Program-made: the position numbers and the translations under genes
Origin: Vibrio thalassae
GTDB taxonomy: Bacteria; Pseudomonadota; Gammaproteobacteria; Enterobacterales; Vibrionaceae
Length of the DNA stretch: 64,000 bases
Assembly: GCF_900089835.1 (NCBI RefSeq)
Contig: NZ_OANU01000011.1
Span: 50,263 to 114,262, forward strand
Direction of reading: 5' to 3'
Shown here: piece after piece, positions 26,244-35,105 of the stretch
Layout of the letters: the number at the start of each line of letters is the position of its first letter
Position numbering within the stretch: position 1 is the first letter of the stretch
The notes under the pieces: model-generated
The model's database searches: none
The model's input: the letters and a program-made list of their open reading frames with translations, nothing else
What the model was told of the DNA's origin: nothing

Positions 26244-26759
26244 ATGAGCAGTAGTACTTTCATTGTCAACTTTGTTGGCCAAGCTAGCCCAACCACCATT
26301 AAAAACCTTGCATCAGTTACCCACGAAAACGGGGGTAAATGGCTAGTAAGTAAAGTGAATTTTGTCGAAGATCATGTAGCTGCCGTAATTAAAGTCGAGC
26401 TTCCTACAGAAAATGCCCAAGCCGTCAAACGTGCCTTCAGTGAGCAGCAAGGGTTATTGGTTCAAATTACGGACACAGCCGAACATCGCCATGATCAAGA
26501 AAAGGTGTTCCAGCTACGATTAGATGCTAATGATCGAGCCGGTATCGTTAACGAAATTACTCAATTCTTAGATGGGCAAGATATTCGTATTCTTGATATG
26601 GATTGCCATCGTGTGTTTATCGCAGGCGGCGGCGGTATTGGTTCAAGCCTGTTTACGGCAACAATGGCACTAAAAATACCTGCTGAGATGCAAATTAAAG
26701 ATGTCGCAAGTGAATTGGAGTCGTTGAGCGAAGATACTCGAGTGATTCTGGAGTCATAA
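26244..26759 (+). CDS. gcvR: GcvR-like ACT-domain regulatory protein
   Basis: About 171 aa with two ACT domains (roughly 5-80 and 88-170). The second opens FQLRLDANDRAGIVNEITQFL, the ACT ligand-binding loop, and continues with ILDMDCHRVF. In E. coli GcvR binds glycine and inhibits the activator GcvA, controlling glycine cleavage. No DNA-binding domain is present, consistent with protein-protein regulation. The strict assignment to GcvR rather than another ACT-pair protein rests on overall resemblance, as gcv genes are not adjacent. GGAGG precedes the start. Confidence 0.75.
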   Translation: MSSSTFIVNFVGQASPTTIKNLASVTHENGGKWLVSKVNFVEDHVAAVIKVELPTENAQAVKRAFSEQQGLLVQITDTAEHRHDQEKVFQLRLDANDRAGIVNEITQFLDGQDIRILDMDCHRVFIAGGGGIGSSLFTATMALKIPAEMQIKDVASELESLSEDTRVILES

Positions 26760-26882
26760 GTGCTGTTCTGATGCCTTATCCTTAAATCGTTTCCCCCTGC
26801 GTAAGCAGGGGCTTACTTATGTGTCAAACCAATAGAATTGCCCTTCCTAGCAATCCAGAAAAAAACAGCTCTATTTGCCTGA

Positions 26883-27563
26883 TTAAACGCAATTGTCACC
26901 GAAGCCATAAGCGATAATTTGGCTAATTTCCGAAAGCGACCTACCCGACTCTTGGTGCCATTCCATAAAGGCTTTGTTTGCGGCATTCATCGCACGTTTT
27001 GTCCCTCTTCCCGAGTCAATGATGTTAGTATTACGCAAATAGCCTTCTACGTCATTCGATAAGATAAAAGTATCGACACCTAACTGTCGTAACGCATAAG
27101 GCCCTGTATTTCCACCCAGTCTTGCTCCGTGTTTTTTGATATATGCCCAAAGTTCTACAATGGTCTCTTTCGGCCAGTCAGCAACCATCTGAGCAAAAGA
27201 TTCGTGTTCGTAGCGCGCGGCTTGGATCATCGCCGCGTTAGCTGGGATCGACATAACTTTGGTCATATGACGAATGATTTTTGGGTCTTGGGCTTTTTTC
27301 TCCCACTGCTCTTCAGACAGCATCAGTAACGGGTCGATTCTGAATTGGAAGAAATGTTCCTCGAAGTTTGGCCATTTATTTCGCACTACTTTCCACGATA
27401 TGCCACTTTGGAACACTTTCATTGAAAACGCCGACAACCAACGATCTTCAGGAATAGCCGCTACTTCATCTCGACCAAGAGGTTTAGCAACTATCGACTC
27501 AAGCTCCTTTCTACCACCTTTTCTCTCTGCTGCTCTGGCATAAATCGAATCAAATTTTTCCAT
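26883..27563 (-). CDS. DNA-3-methyladenine glycosylase I family protein (Tag-like)
   Basis: About 226 aa. A COG2818-type glycosylase: RWLSAFSMKVFQSGISWKVVRNKWPNF parallels the LSWYTILKRREGYR segment of Tag. It has a second region with YIKKHGARLGGNTG. It lacks the N-terminal zinc Cys/His pattern of the classical Tag at 28490-29095. It probably removes alkylated bases, but this divergent branch has not been well studied. It lies about 220 bp from the FAH gene on the other strand. Confidence 0.75.
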   Translation of the reverse strand: MEKFDSIYARAAERKGGRKELESIVAKPLGRDEVAAIPEDRWLSAFSMKVFQSGISWKVVRNKWPNFEEHFFQFRIDPLLMLSEEQWEKKAQDPKIIRHMTKVMSIPANAAMIQAARYEHESFAQMVADWPKETIVELWAYIKKHGARLGGNTGPYALRQLGVDTFILSNDVEGYLRNTNIIDSGRGTKRAMNAANKAFMEWHQESGRSLSEISQIIAYGFGDNCV

Positions 27564-27781
27564 ATCTTTCCATTACCTACTAAGTTCTATTGAACCAGAC
27601 GTCGAGGTTCACGTAACGAATAACTCATCACTATACTCTGTTAAACACACTTTCATAGATGTATTCAGGATTCTACCCAAGGATGGTAATAATGAGACTT
27701 TTACTGTGACTGGTTTTTATAACCTTTCAATCAATAGCGGCACAATATGGACTCGTTGAGTATCAAGACAAACAGTATTGG

Positions 27782-28486
27782 ATGCGGGTCTCACAAAAAA
27801 CACCACACCATTATGAACTTTTGTCGTCAAGACCATTCGACAGTTCTGCTACCTTGAAAGTGATCGCAGCCAGTGAAGCAACGTTGCTAGCCCCTATTAC
27901 TCACGGTAGCGTTTATGCTGTTGGCCTCAACTTTCGCAGTCATGCAGGCAATTCTGGCGCAGCAAAACCAGAAATATTCTTCAAGTCCATCGACGCCATT
28001 AGGCTAAGTGGCTCGTTATCATTTCCTGATGAGGCCAATAATGTTCACTTTGAGGGAGAGCTGGTCATTGTAATTGGCAGAACCTGTCGCGACACCAATA
28101 AGCAAACTGCTCTAGATTGTGTGTTTGGGTATTTAGCCGGTAACGATTTGACCGAGCGCACTTGGCAAGGCCAAGATCTTCAGTGGTGGCGCGCTAAAGG
28201 CGCAACAGGGTTTGGTCCGGTGTCCAACTTTATTACCACCGATGTGAAGATAAACAATCAAGAAATTATCACGCGCCTGAATGGCGAAGTCATGCAGCAA
28301 GAAACCCTAGCAAATATGATTCATAATGTTCCAATGATTGTCAGCTACATCAGCAAATACCTCACACTACGCCCGGGTGATATGATTTTTGCCGGTACGC
28401 CAGGCCGAACAAAGGCACTAAAGTCAGGTGATAGCGTCAGTGTTTCAATTGAAGGTATTGGCGAAGTGTCCAACACCATCGAGTGA
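27782..28486 (+). CDS. Fumarylacetoacetate hydrolase-fold protein, 5' end doubtful
   Basis: From the ATG at 27782 a 234-aa FAH-fold protein: VYAVGLNFRSHAG, EIFFKS, a Glu-rich metal-binding region (HFEGELVIVIG), then FGYLAGNDLTER and the late MIFAGTPGRTK. This is the acylpyruvate/oxaloacetate hydrolase/decarboxylase fold, with the metal-binding Glu/Asp residues evident. The start is not convincing: there is no ribosome site before 27782. A better start (ATG 27692 after AAGGATGG) is in the same frame, but TGA at 27707 interrupts it after five codons; the skipped part reads like a signal peptide (LVFITFQSIAAQ). So this may be a recently damaged exported protein. Confidence 0.65.
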   Translation: MRVSQKTPHHYELLSSRPFDSSATLKVIAASEATLLAPITHGSVYAVGLNFRSHAGNSGAAKPEIFFKSIDAIRLSGSLSFPDEANNVHFEGELVIVIGRTCRDTNKQTALDCVFGYLAGNDLTERTWQGQDLQWWRAKGATGFGPVSNFITTDVKINNQEIITRLNGEVMQQETLANMIHNVPMIVSYISKYLTLRPGDMIFAGTPGRTKALKSGDSVSVSIEGIGEVSNTIE

Positions 28487-28489
28487 ACA

Positions 28490-29095
28490 CTAAACTAACT
28501 GATATTCGAGGCCAAGCTGTTGGTAGCTATCGATGACTTCTTGACGACGATAACAAGAAACGCTGTGATCATTAATTAGCCCTGCTGCCTGAAGGTAGGC
28601 GTAGATGATCGTTGACCCAACAAACTTAAAACCACGCTTCTTGAGATCTTTACTTAACTGGTCTGAGACTTCAGACGTGGCAGGATAGTCCTCTAATGTC
28701 TCAGGGCTGGTTACTAACACCTTGTTGTCGACAAACGACCAAATATAGTGACAAAAACTACCAAATTCTTTTTGTATTTCGATGAAATGCTGAGCATTAG
28801 TGATCGTAGCGCTTATTTTTAACTTATTGCGAATAATCCTACTGTCCTCTCGAAGACGACGTTCATCTTCTTCGCTAAAACGCGCAACCTTCTCTACATC
28901 AAAGTGAGCAAATGCGTTTCGATACCCCTCGCGACGTTTTAAGATGGTATACCAACTCAATCCTGCTTGGGCGGACTCCAAAACTAAATACTCAAACATA
29001 GTTTGGTCGTCAAGAACGGGGACACCCCATTCTTTGTCATGGTATTCCATATAATCTGGTTTGGTTTCATCAAGCCATGGGCAGCGTTGACACAT
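28490..29095 (-). CDS. tag: DNA-3-methyladenine glycosylase I
   Basis: About 201 aa. Base-excision repair enzyme removing 3-methyladenine. The N-terminus has the zinc-binding Cys start MCQRCPWLDETKPDYMEYHD and the classic body LVLESAQAGLSWYTILKRREGYR. The second zinc ligands are near the C-terminus (HSVSCYRRQEV). The reading frame starts cleanly at 29095 with GGAGAGCGC just before. It converges with the FAH gene 3 bp away. Confidence 0.94.
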   Translation of the reverse strand: MCQRCPWLDETKPDYMEYHDKEWGVPVLDDQTMFEYLVLESAQAGLSWYTILKRREGYRNAFAHFDVEKVARFSEEDERRLREDSRIIRNKLKISATITNAQHFIEIQKEFGSFCHYIWSFVDNKVLVTSPETLEDYPATSEVSDQLSKDLKKRGFKFVGSTIIYAYLQAAGLINDHSVSCYRRQEVIDSYQQLGLEYQLV

Positions 29096-29254
29096 CAGTT
29101 TGCGCTCTCCTTTATTAGCGCCACGTTCGAAGCATGTTCGTCAAACACGGCAGTGATTAATATCTAGACCATATCCTATCTTTAGTGGATTCATAGCAAC
29201 CGCCTTAACTTCCTCATAACCAACGTTCGAACTCTGGGAATTTACTGCGTCCAC

Positions 29255-30022
29255 TTAGCGATGAAACGTGTTGAAGCCGACGCACTCAATACCCTGCTCC
29301 TGCAGCCACAGTGACAGTTCGAGGTTAGTAAGAATTCGCCACTCCTCGACCCTTGAATCAGTATAACTAGAAAGCGCTTTAAGCTCCTCAGTTACTCGTC
29401 GAGCAGGATGGCACATCAGCTCTATGGTACCGCTCGGTTTCTGATCTTGGTAAGCAAGGAGCATTGCTTTTAAGTGTTCAATCGTTGCGCCCTCGGCGTA
29501 AAATCCCATATCAAACACATCGGGCGTAGGGACCGCCAGTAATTCTTGCCCTTGAATAATGTTATCTGTGCGTCGTGCTGGCAGCCCTATCTTGTTCACT
29601 GCTTGGGTAAACCCCTGCTTGAGCGCTCGATAGACCCCACCGAAATGATGACTATCAATATGGTTAATGTTAAAACCCATATTCAATGCGGCTTGATACT
29701 GAGCATTGAGTTCAATACCTACCTCAACGCTAGACACATTCTGTTTGTTAAATAGCGTCGCTTTATCAAAAAACTCACCATCATTATCGACTAAGCTCGG
29801 AATAAGGTTTGGGTCGGAGATAGGTTTCCCTGCGGTGACGGTAAAATGCAGCCCTACCTCTGATATTAACCCTTGTCGATATAAATCTGCCGCATGCTCT
29901 ACCGCTGGTTGATTCATCATCACTGTCGTCGATTTAACCATCCCAGCATGAAAACAATCCGCTATTGCTAAATTCACCGATTCAGTCAGCCCAAAATCAT
30001 CCGCATTTAAAATGAGTTTCAT
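29255..30022 (-). CDS. chbG: Chitooligosaccharide deacetylase ChbG/YdjC family
   Basis: About 255 aa from MKLILNADDFGLT (start 30022). The YdjC-fold metal-dependent deacetylase has the NADDFGLTE and HIDSHHFGG metal-ligand motifs. In E. coli ChbG removes one acetyl group from chitobiose-6-P so that ChbF can cleave it and ChbR can respond. It follows chbF with a 16-nt gap, so the two are an operon. It is probably cytoplasmic. No chbBCA PTS genes lie here. Confidence 0.9.
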   Translation of the reverse strand: MKLILNADDFGLTESVNLAIADCFHAGMVKSTTVMMNQPAVEHAADLYRQGLISEVGLHFTVTAGKPISDPNLIPSLVDNDGEFFDKATLFNKQNVSSVEVGIELNAQYQAALNMGFNINHIDSHHFGGVYRALKQGFTQAVNKIGLPARRTDNIIQGQELLAVPTPDVFDMGFYAEGATIEHLKAMLLAYQDQKPSGTIELMCHPARRVTEELKALSSYTDSRVEEWRILTNLELSLWLQEQGIECVGFNTFHR

Positions 30023-30038
30023 CACTACCAACCTTTGT

Positions 30039-31373
30039 TTATTTCGATAACAAGTGCGCAAATGCAGGCATAAAGTCTATATTTTCTCGAACGGTTTCCT
30101 TTAAAGCTTGGTCTATGTGTTGGCCACTATCTACGATAGGGTTGAGCATAAGCGCGCGCTTGGCTAGATTTATATCGCCTGTCATTGCCGCTTCCACCGT
30201 TAATGTCTCAAACTCTTTCATCAGTTGAATGAGCCGCAACGTTCCGGTTTCAAATGGCGCAACGTTTAACGGAATAATCTCACTACTGGTGATAATAGAA
30301 CTCACCTCAACCGCACAGTCATCAGGCAAACCTTGAATCGCACCGTTATTACGAGTATTCACGTGCATGATCGAGCGCTTGTTGTTGTGAATGCTGCTCA
30401 TCAGCTCACAAGCAGCTTCAGAGTAATAAGCCCCGCCTCGCTCTTCAAGCAGTTTAGGCTTGGTATCTAACGTAGGGTCTTTGTAGATTTCCAAAAGCTC
30501 AGCTTCTACTTTTGCCACTAGATCAGCTCGATTACTCTTACTCGCTGAAGCAGCATACTCTTTATCAAGGATGTCACGCGATTGATAGTAGTAGCGAAGG
30601 TATGCGCAAGGCACCATACCTAAACTCTTAATGATACCTTCATCCCATTTAAACGGAGGGATATTCTTCGGTGTCATTCGGTCGTTACCAGCAAGCAATT
30701 TATTGATGACCTGTTCACATTTATCTTTGCCATCATGAAGAATTTTTCGAGCCCACACTAAGTGATTCAGTCCAGCGATTTGCATCGTGATGTCTTTACG
30801 ATCAACGCCCAGCATTTCAGCTGCACCTCGCTCCATATTCACTGGAACATTGCATAATCCGACGGTTTTTATTGTCGAGTATTTAGTTAACGCTTCGGTC
30901 ACCATACCTGAAGGATTAGTAAAATTGAGCAGCCATGCATTTGGACACAGGGCTTCCATCTCCTTCGCAATTTCCAACGCTATGGGGATGGTTCGACACG
31001 CATTTGAGAACCCACCAAGACCATTGGTCTCTTGACCAATGACTCGATATTTATGCGCGATTCTCTCATCACGTAACCGGGCTTCAATACGCCCTGCTCG
31101 AAATTGAGAACAAACAAAATCCGCCTCAGCCAAAGCCTGCTGGCGATTTGTCGTCAGGTGCACGGTAATGTCGCACTCGGCTTTGGCGATCATTCTTTTG
31201 GTCAGATCAGCAATCACCCTAGCTTTGTCCATTCCTTCGTCAATATCGACTAACCAAAGATCCGATATAGGTAGATCTTGGTGTCGAGCCAACAATCCTT
31301 CTACCAACTCTGGCGTATAGCTCGAACCACCCCCAATTACCACTACTTTTAGCTTTTTAGTCTGCTTCATCAC
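30039..31373 (-). CDS. chbF: 6-phospho-beta-glucosidase (GH4, ChbF type)
   Basis: About 444 aa GH4 enzyme using NAD+ and Mn2+. The NAD-binding loop is VVVIGGGSSYTPELVEGLL, and the GH4 substrate/metal residues include LLNFTNPSGMVTEAL, GLCNVP and GLNHLVW. ChbF hydrolyses 6-phosphorylated chitobiose, and cellobiose-type sugars. It is first in the operon with chbG. The -1 region carries a perfect 15-bp LysR-type box 20 bp before the ATG. Confidence 0.9.
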   Translation of the reverse strand: MMKQTKKLKVVVIGGGSSYTPELVEGLLARHQDLPISDLWLVDIDEGMDKARVIADLTKRMIAKAECDITVHLTTNRQQALAEADFVCSQFRAGRIEARLRDERIAHKYRVIGQETNGLGGFSNACRTIPIALEIAKEMEALCPNAWLLNFTNPSGMVTEALTKYSTIKTVGLCNVPVNMERGAAEMLGVDRKDITMQIAGLNHLVWARKILHDGKDKCEQVINKLLAGNDRMTPKNIPPFKWDEGIIKSLGMVPCAYLRYYYQSRDILDKEYAASASKSNRADLVAKVEAELLEIYKDPTLDTKPKLLEERGGAYYSEAACELMSSIHNNKRSIMHVNTRNNGAIQGLPDDCAVEVSSIITSSEIIPLNVAPFETGTLRLIQLMKEFETLTVEAAMTGDINLAKRALMLNPIVDSGQHIDQALKETVRENIDFMPAFAHLLSK

Positions 31374-31393
31374 GTTTACCCTTCCGATTTAAG

Positions 31394-31408
31394 ATTACGT
31401 GATGTAAT
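31394..31408. promoter_or_regulatory. LysR-type T-N11-A box
   Basis: ATTAC-GTGAT-GTAAT, perfect 5-bp arms with a 5-bp centre, lying between chbF (-) and the divergent LysR gene (+). This is the expected geometry of a LysR-family recognition site. Confidence 0.65.
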
Positions 31409-31472
31409 TTATAATTGAGAAAAACGTTAAACAAACCAATAAATCCAACCAACGCATTAGCGGGAGTAATCC

Positions 31473-32369
31473 ATGAATCTAAACCATAATCGACAGCAGT
31501 TGTTATCACTGTTGCATACGTTTAATGTGGCGGCTCGACATCTTAGTTTCACTCACGCCGCACAAGAATTATTTCTTACTCAAGGAGGCGTAAGCCAACG
31601 TATTAAAAAGCTTGAAACGCTGCTTAACTTTAACTTGTTCATTAGGAAAACGAGGCAACTCGAACTTACTCCAGAAGGAGAGCGTATTTTCAGTATTTTG
31701 AATACCTCGTTTGAGTCTATATTTTCCGAGTTATCAGATATCCAAACCGGTGAGTTAACGGGTGAGCTTTACATCGCGACCTCCCCCTATTTCGCCTCGT
31801 CATGGTTAATGCCACGGCTACCCAGCTTTCGCCATCAATATCCAAACCTAAGCATCAAACTGGACACCAAACAGAATCAAAGTGATTTTCAGTTCGAACC
31901 ATACGATGCGGCTATTTTCTACAGTGAAGGCCGCTATCCAAACCACTTCAGTCAACGACTTTTTACTGGTCAGCGCCTACCGGTTTGCAGCCCAGAGTAC
32001 GCAAAAAAATACCAACTTCATCTCGAAGGAACTCGATTGAAAGACGTCCGCTTTATTCATAACAGCGATAGCATTGCTTGGCAGCACTGGCTCACTGAGA
32101 TGCAGCTCGACATTAATTGTCAGATTAAGTGTGACTATTACAGCGACAATAGGATTGCCATCGATGCGGCCCAGCTTTCTTTGGGGGTCGCTCTTGGAAG
32201 AAAAGAGTTTATTGCACCGTTAATTGAGCAGGGAACGTTAGTGGCTCCGTTTGCCAGTGTGGAATCAGGTAAAGGCTATGATTTAGTCTGCCCAAAAGGA
32301 ATGGAACAGCGAGCAAAATTCCAAGCACTATCGAACTGGTTAACAGGACAACTCCCCTGCGCGCACTAG
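31473..32369 (+). CDS. LysR-family regulator divergent to chbFG (GcvA-like)
   Basis: About 298 aa. N-terminal wHTH (about 10-70): FNVAARHLSFTHAAQELFLTQGGVSQRIKKLE, then a periplasmic-binding-like effector domain (95-290). The HTH resembles the GcvA/BenM branch. It is divergent from chbF with a T-N11-A box between, which is the standard LysR arrangement, so it probably controls chbF-chbG. The effector is unknown; an AraC-type ChbR would be expected in enterics, so this is a different regulatory solution. GCGGGAG is just before the ATG. Confidence 0.9.
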   Translation: MNLNHNRQQLLSLLHTFNVAARHLSFTHAAQELFLTQGGVSQRIKKLETLLNFNLFIRKTRQLELTPEGERIFSILNTSFESIFSELSDIQTGELTGELYIATSPYFASSWLMPRLPSFRHQYPNLSIKLDTKQNQSDFQFEPYDAAIFYSEGRYPNHFSQRLFTGQRLPVCSPEYAKKYQLHLEGTRLKDVRFIHNSDSIAWQHWLTEMQLDINCQIKCDYYSDNRIAIDAAQLSLGVALGRKEFIAPLIEQGTLVAPFASVESGKGYDLVCPKGMEQRAKFQALSNWLTGQLPCAH

Positions 32370-32451
32370 CGATAACCGTTTCTCATTTGCTCTGTAATAA
32401 ACAGCAAAAAGAGGTACCAGTGCACCCCTTTGTTGATTACTCGATAAGCGA

Positions 32452-32841
32452 CTAGAGCTTACTGAACTCCCGATTCACTTTGTACGCCTCTGACGTAACA
32501 TACGCTTCCATATTTCTCACTTTGTGCTCCATTGCGTCAAAGTCGCGCTCTAGTGTAGTCAGCAAGTCTTTGGCGTTTTGCCCTTGTTGCCAAGGTTTGC
32601 TCTTTAGTGAGTGCTCTTTCTTGGTTTTCATCGCTTCATCAAAGTTGTCAGGCTGCTTTTCTAGCATCAAGCTCATTGCCACGTACGCCAACAATACTAA
32701 AAAGCTCCCCCCTAACAGCGCTGCCGAAATGACGAGAATTCGTATCAACCACACCTCAACACCGAAGTAATTGGCTAAACCTGCACATACCCCTGTCAGC
32801 TTGCCGTTGACCGGATCTTTATACAGCTCTCTATGAGTCAT
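32452..32841 (-). CDS. pspC: Phage shock protein C
   Basis: About 129 aa. The N-terminal PspC domain begins HRELYKDPVNGKLTGVCAGLANYFG, followed by a hydrophobic helix (about 30-60) that places it in the inner membrane. The C-terminal half is charged and helical, able to contact PspA/PspB. In the Psp system PspC with PspB senses membrane stress and releases PspF from PspA. Its start overlaps pspB by 11 nt. Confidence 0.93.
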   Translation of the reverse strand: MTHRELYKDPVNGKLTGVCAGLANYFGVEVWLIRILVISAALLGGSFLVLLAYVAMSLMLEKQPDNFDEAMKTKKEHSLKSKPWQQGQNAKDLLTTLERDFDAMEHKVRNMEAYVTSEAYKVNREFSKL

Positions 32842-33067
32842 AAGTTTGTCTCCAGTTTGGCGATTCCGCGTCCAGAATTCGTTCTAGATTATCCACTCGG
32901 AGCTGCATTTTTTCCGCACGTTGAGATAGCGATTGCAGCTTTTGGAAATCTTGCTGTGATAAGCCACTTTCTGATTTACGCTTGCTGCGGTAGTGGAGAA
33001 AAAGCCACAGCGGTGCAACAAAAATCAAAAAAACAATTAATGGACCCGCAATTAAAAATGACGACAT
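32831..33067 (-). CDS. pspB: Phage shock protein B
   Basis: About 78 aa: one N-terminal membrane helix (FLIAGPLIVFLIFVAPLWLFL) and a cytoplasmic basic/helical tail with a leucine-zipper-like pattern (LSQRAEKMQLRVDNLERIL). It acts with PspC in stress sensing. It lies between pspA (20 bp) and pspC (overlap), in the conserved order. Confidence 0.93.
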   Translation of the reverse strand: MSSFLIAGPLIVFLIFVAPLWLFLHYRSKRKSESGLSQQDFQKLQSLSQRAEKMQLRVDNLERILDAESPNWRQTYDS

Positions 33068-33086
33068 ACTTTTCTCCTAATCTGCA

Positions 33087-33755
33087 TTATTTTTCGTTAT
33101 TCATCTGCTCTTTAAGCTTAGCGAGCTCTTTATCAATTTCGTCTTGTGCTTGTAGCTCAGCAAACTCTTGATCTAAAGATTTCGCGTTACCTGTTTTCGA
33201 ATACAGATCCGCTTCCGCTTCTAGTTCATCAATCTTGCGAGAGTATTGTTCAAACTTCGCCATTGCCTCGTGCGTGCGGCTGGTATGCAAGTGCTTTTGC
33301 ACATCACGACGATTACTTGCCGCTTGCGAACGAATGATGAGTGCCTGCTGTTTGGCACGTGTCTCGGTAATTTTGGCTTCTAATTTGGCAATTTCGTTGG
33401 TGAGCTTATCGATGGTTTCTTCCACCAACGTTTGCTCATCGTGCAGTCCTTTCACTACATTTTCAAGCTTCTGCTTTTCAATCAGTGCTGCACGCGCCAA
33501 ATCTTCACGCTGTTTGGTTAATGCGAGGGTCGCTTTTTGCTGCCATTCAATAATTTGCTCTTCAATCGCCTTCACTTTACGAGCTAACTCTTTTTTGTCG
33601 GCAATCGCTTTCGCTGAGTTAGTACGAACTTCAACCAGTGTATCTTCCATTTCTTGAATGATCAGACGAATCATTTTCTCTGGATCTTCTGCTTTATCAA
33701 GTAAAGCGCTCACGTTTGAATTTACAATATCTGCAAAACGAGAAAAAATACCCAT
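33087..33755 (-). CDS. pspA: Phage shock protein A
   Basis: About 222 aa coiled-coil ESCRT-III-like membrane protein; it starts MGIFSRFADIVNSNVSALLDKAEDPEKMI, the family's amphipathic helix region. Heptad-rich from about residue 25 to 185. PspA inhibits PspF and, when freed, oligomerises to protect the membrane. It is transcribed from the sigma54-type promoter at 33813-33830. Confidence 0.96.
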   Translation of the reverse strand: MGIFSRFADIVNSNVSALLDKAEDPEKMIRLIIQEMEDTLVEVRTNSAKAIADKKELARKVKAIEEQIIEWQQKATLALTKQREDLARAALIEKQKLENVVKGLHDEQTLVEETIDKLTNEIAKLEAKITETRAKQQALIIRSQAASNRRDVQKHLHTSRTHEAMAKFEQYSRKIDELEAEADLYSKTGNAKSLDQEFAELQAQDEIDKELAKLKEQMNNEK

Positions 33756-33812
33756 ACTACTTCTCCTAATTGGATGAGTTCGCCAATGAACTCTGAATCG
33801 TTGCTTTAGCTA

Positions 33813-33830
33813 TTCCAATTACCGTGCCAA
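33813..33830 (-). promoter_or_regulatory. Sigma54-type promoter of pspA
   Basis: On the - strand TTGGCACGGTAATTGG: TGGCAC at -24 and TTGG (consensus TTGC) at -12. It lies 58 bp before the pspA ATG, in the pspA-pspF divergent gap, which also fits the known PspF-sigma54 control. The -12 element is one base off consensus. Confidence 0.7.
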
Positions 33831-33945
33831 ATATTTAAGTTTTTAATATTCAATAACCTAGACATTATACTCGCGAAATTAAACCTACATGCTATGATGA
33901 GCCTAGCCAACTATTGGTAATTTTTACCAACCACGAGGACTCACT

Positions 33946-34965
33946 ATGGCGCAAAACTTAATTGGCGAATCTCCTACTTTTCTCGCTGTACTCGATAAAG
34001 TCTCTCGGCTCGCACCTATTGACCGCCCCGTACTAGTCATCGGTGAACGTGGTACTGGTAAAGAGTTGATTGCACAACGGTTACACTATCTGTCCAAACG
34101 CTGGGATCAGCCTTTGGTTTCTCTTAACTGTTCAACCTTAAGCGAAGGGCTGATCGACTCTGAACTCTTTGGGCATGAATCTGGTGCCTTTACCGGCGCA
34201 AAAGGTCGTCACCAAGGACGTTTTGAGCGAGCAGAAAACGGCACCCTATTTTTGGATGAACTTGCTACCACTCCGTTATCGGTACAAGAGAAGCTACTTC
34301 GCGTGATTGAATACGGGCAATACGAACGTGTTGGCGGAGCTAAAGCGTTGGAAGCTGACGTCCGACTGGTTTGTGCTACGAATGAAGATTTGCCAAAACT
34401 TGCCGACCAAGGGAAATTTCGCCCTGATCTCCTCGATAGACTCGCATTTGATGTAATTCACCTGCCGCCTCTGCGTCATCGTCCAGAAGATATTCCACTG
34501 TTGGCCGAGTTCTTTGCGATAAAAATGTGTCGCGAGTTGGGTCTACCGTTCTTTGTTGGATTCACAGAACAAGCTTGGCAGAGTATGCTCGACTACCCGT
34601 GGCCGGGTAATGTGCGTGAACTAAAAAACGTGGTGGAGCGTGCTGTATACCAACAAGGATCTGGTGAACACCCCATTGAGTCACTGATCTTCAATCCATT
34701 TGAAGGGCAATTTGGCGCACTGCCGTCAATGAGAGCGGACAACAGTGACCAACCTTCAAAACAAGCACCTCCATCTTCGCAAACGTCACCTGAAAGTACA
34801 TTATCCTTCCCGCTCGATTTTAAAACATGGCAAGATGAACAAAATATAAAGTTGATTAATGAAGCACTTAAGCAAGCTCAATACAACCAACGCGGTGCTG
34901 CTAAGCTGCTAAGCTTGAGCTATGATCAGCTAAGAGGCTTAGTGCGAAAATACAAACTGGTTTAA
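33946..34965 (+). CDS. pspF: Psp operon sigma54 activator
   Basis: About 339 aa AAA+ enhancer-binding protein without a receiver domain, as expected for PspF. Walker A GERGTGKE, sigma54 loop GAFTGAKG, Walker B LFLDELAT and a C-terminal FIS-type HTH (QRGAAKLLSLSYDQLRGLV). An acidic/serine-rich linker lies near 255-290. It is divergent from pspA and followed by sapA, as in E. coli. Confidence 0.95.
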   Translation: MAQNLIGESPTFLAVLDKVSRLAPIDRPVLVIGERGTGKELIAQRLHYLSKRWDQPLVSLNCSTLSEGLIDSELFGHESGAFTGAKGRHQGRFERAENGTLFLDELATTPLSVQEKLLRVIEYGQYERVGGAKALEADVRLVCATNEDLPKLADQGKFRPDLLDRLAFDVIHLPPLRHRPEDIPLLAEFFAIKMCRELGLPFFVGFTEQAWQSMLDYPWPGNVRELKNVVERAVYQQGSGEHPIESLIFNPFEGQFGALPSMRADNSDQPSKQAPPSSQTSPESTLSFPLDFKTWQDEQNIKLINEALKQAQYNQRGAAKLLSLSYDQLRGLVRKYKLV

Positions 34966-35105
34966 GCAGGGTCAGACCGTCGCCACACTTTTTAACCATT
35001 TGCGCGATAAGTGCTTGTGATTATTGGTTTGGCTGGCGATTTAGTGGTAAATTACCCTGATCTCAATACAGATATTACGTTCGCTAAACTGAATGTAGCG
35101 TGTTT

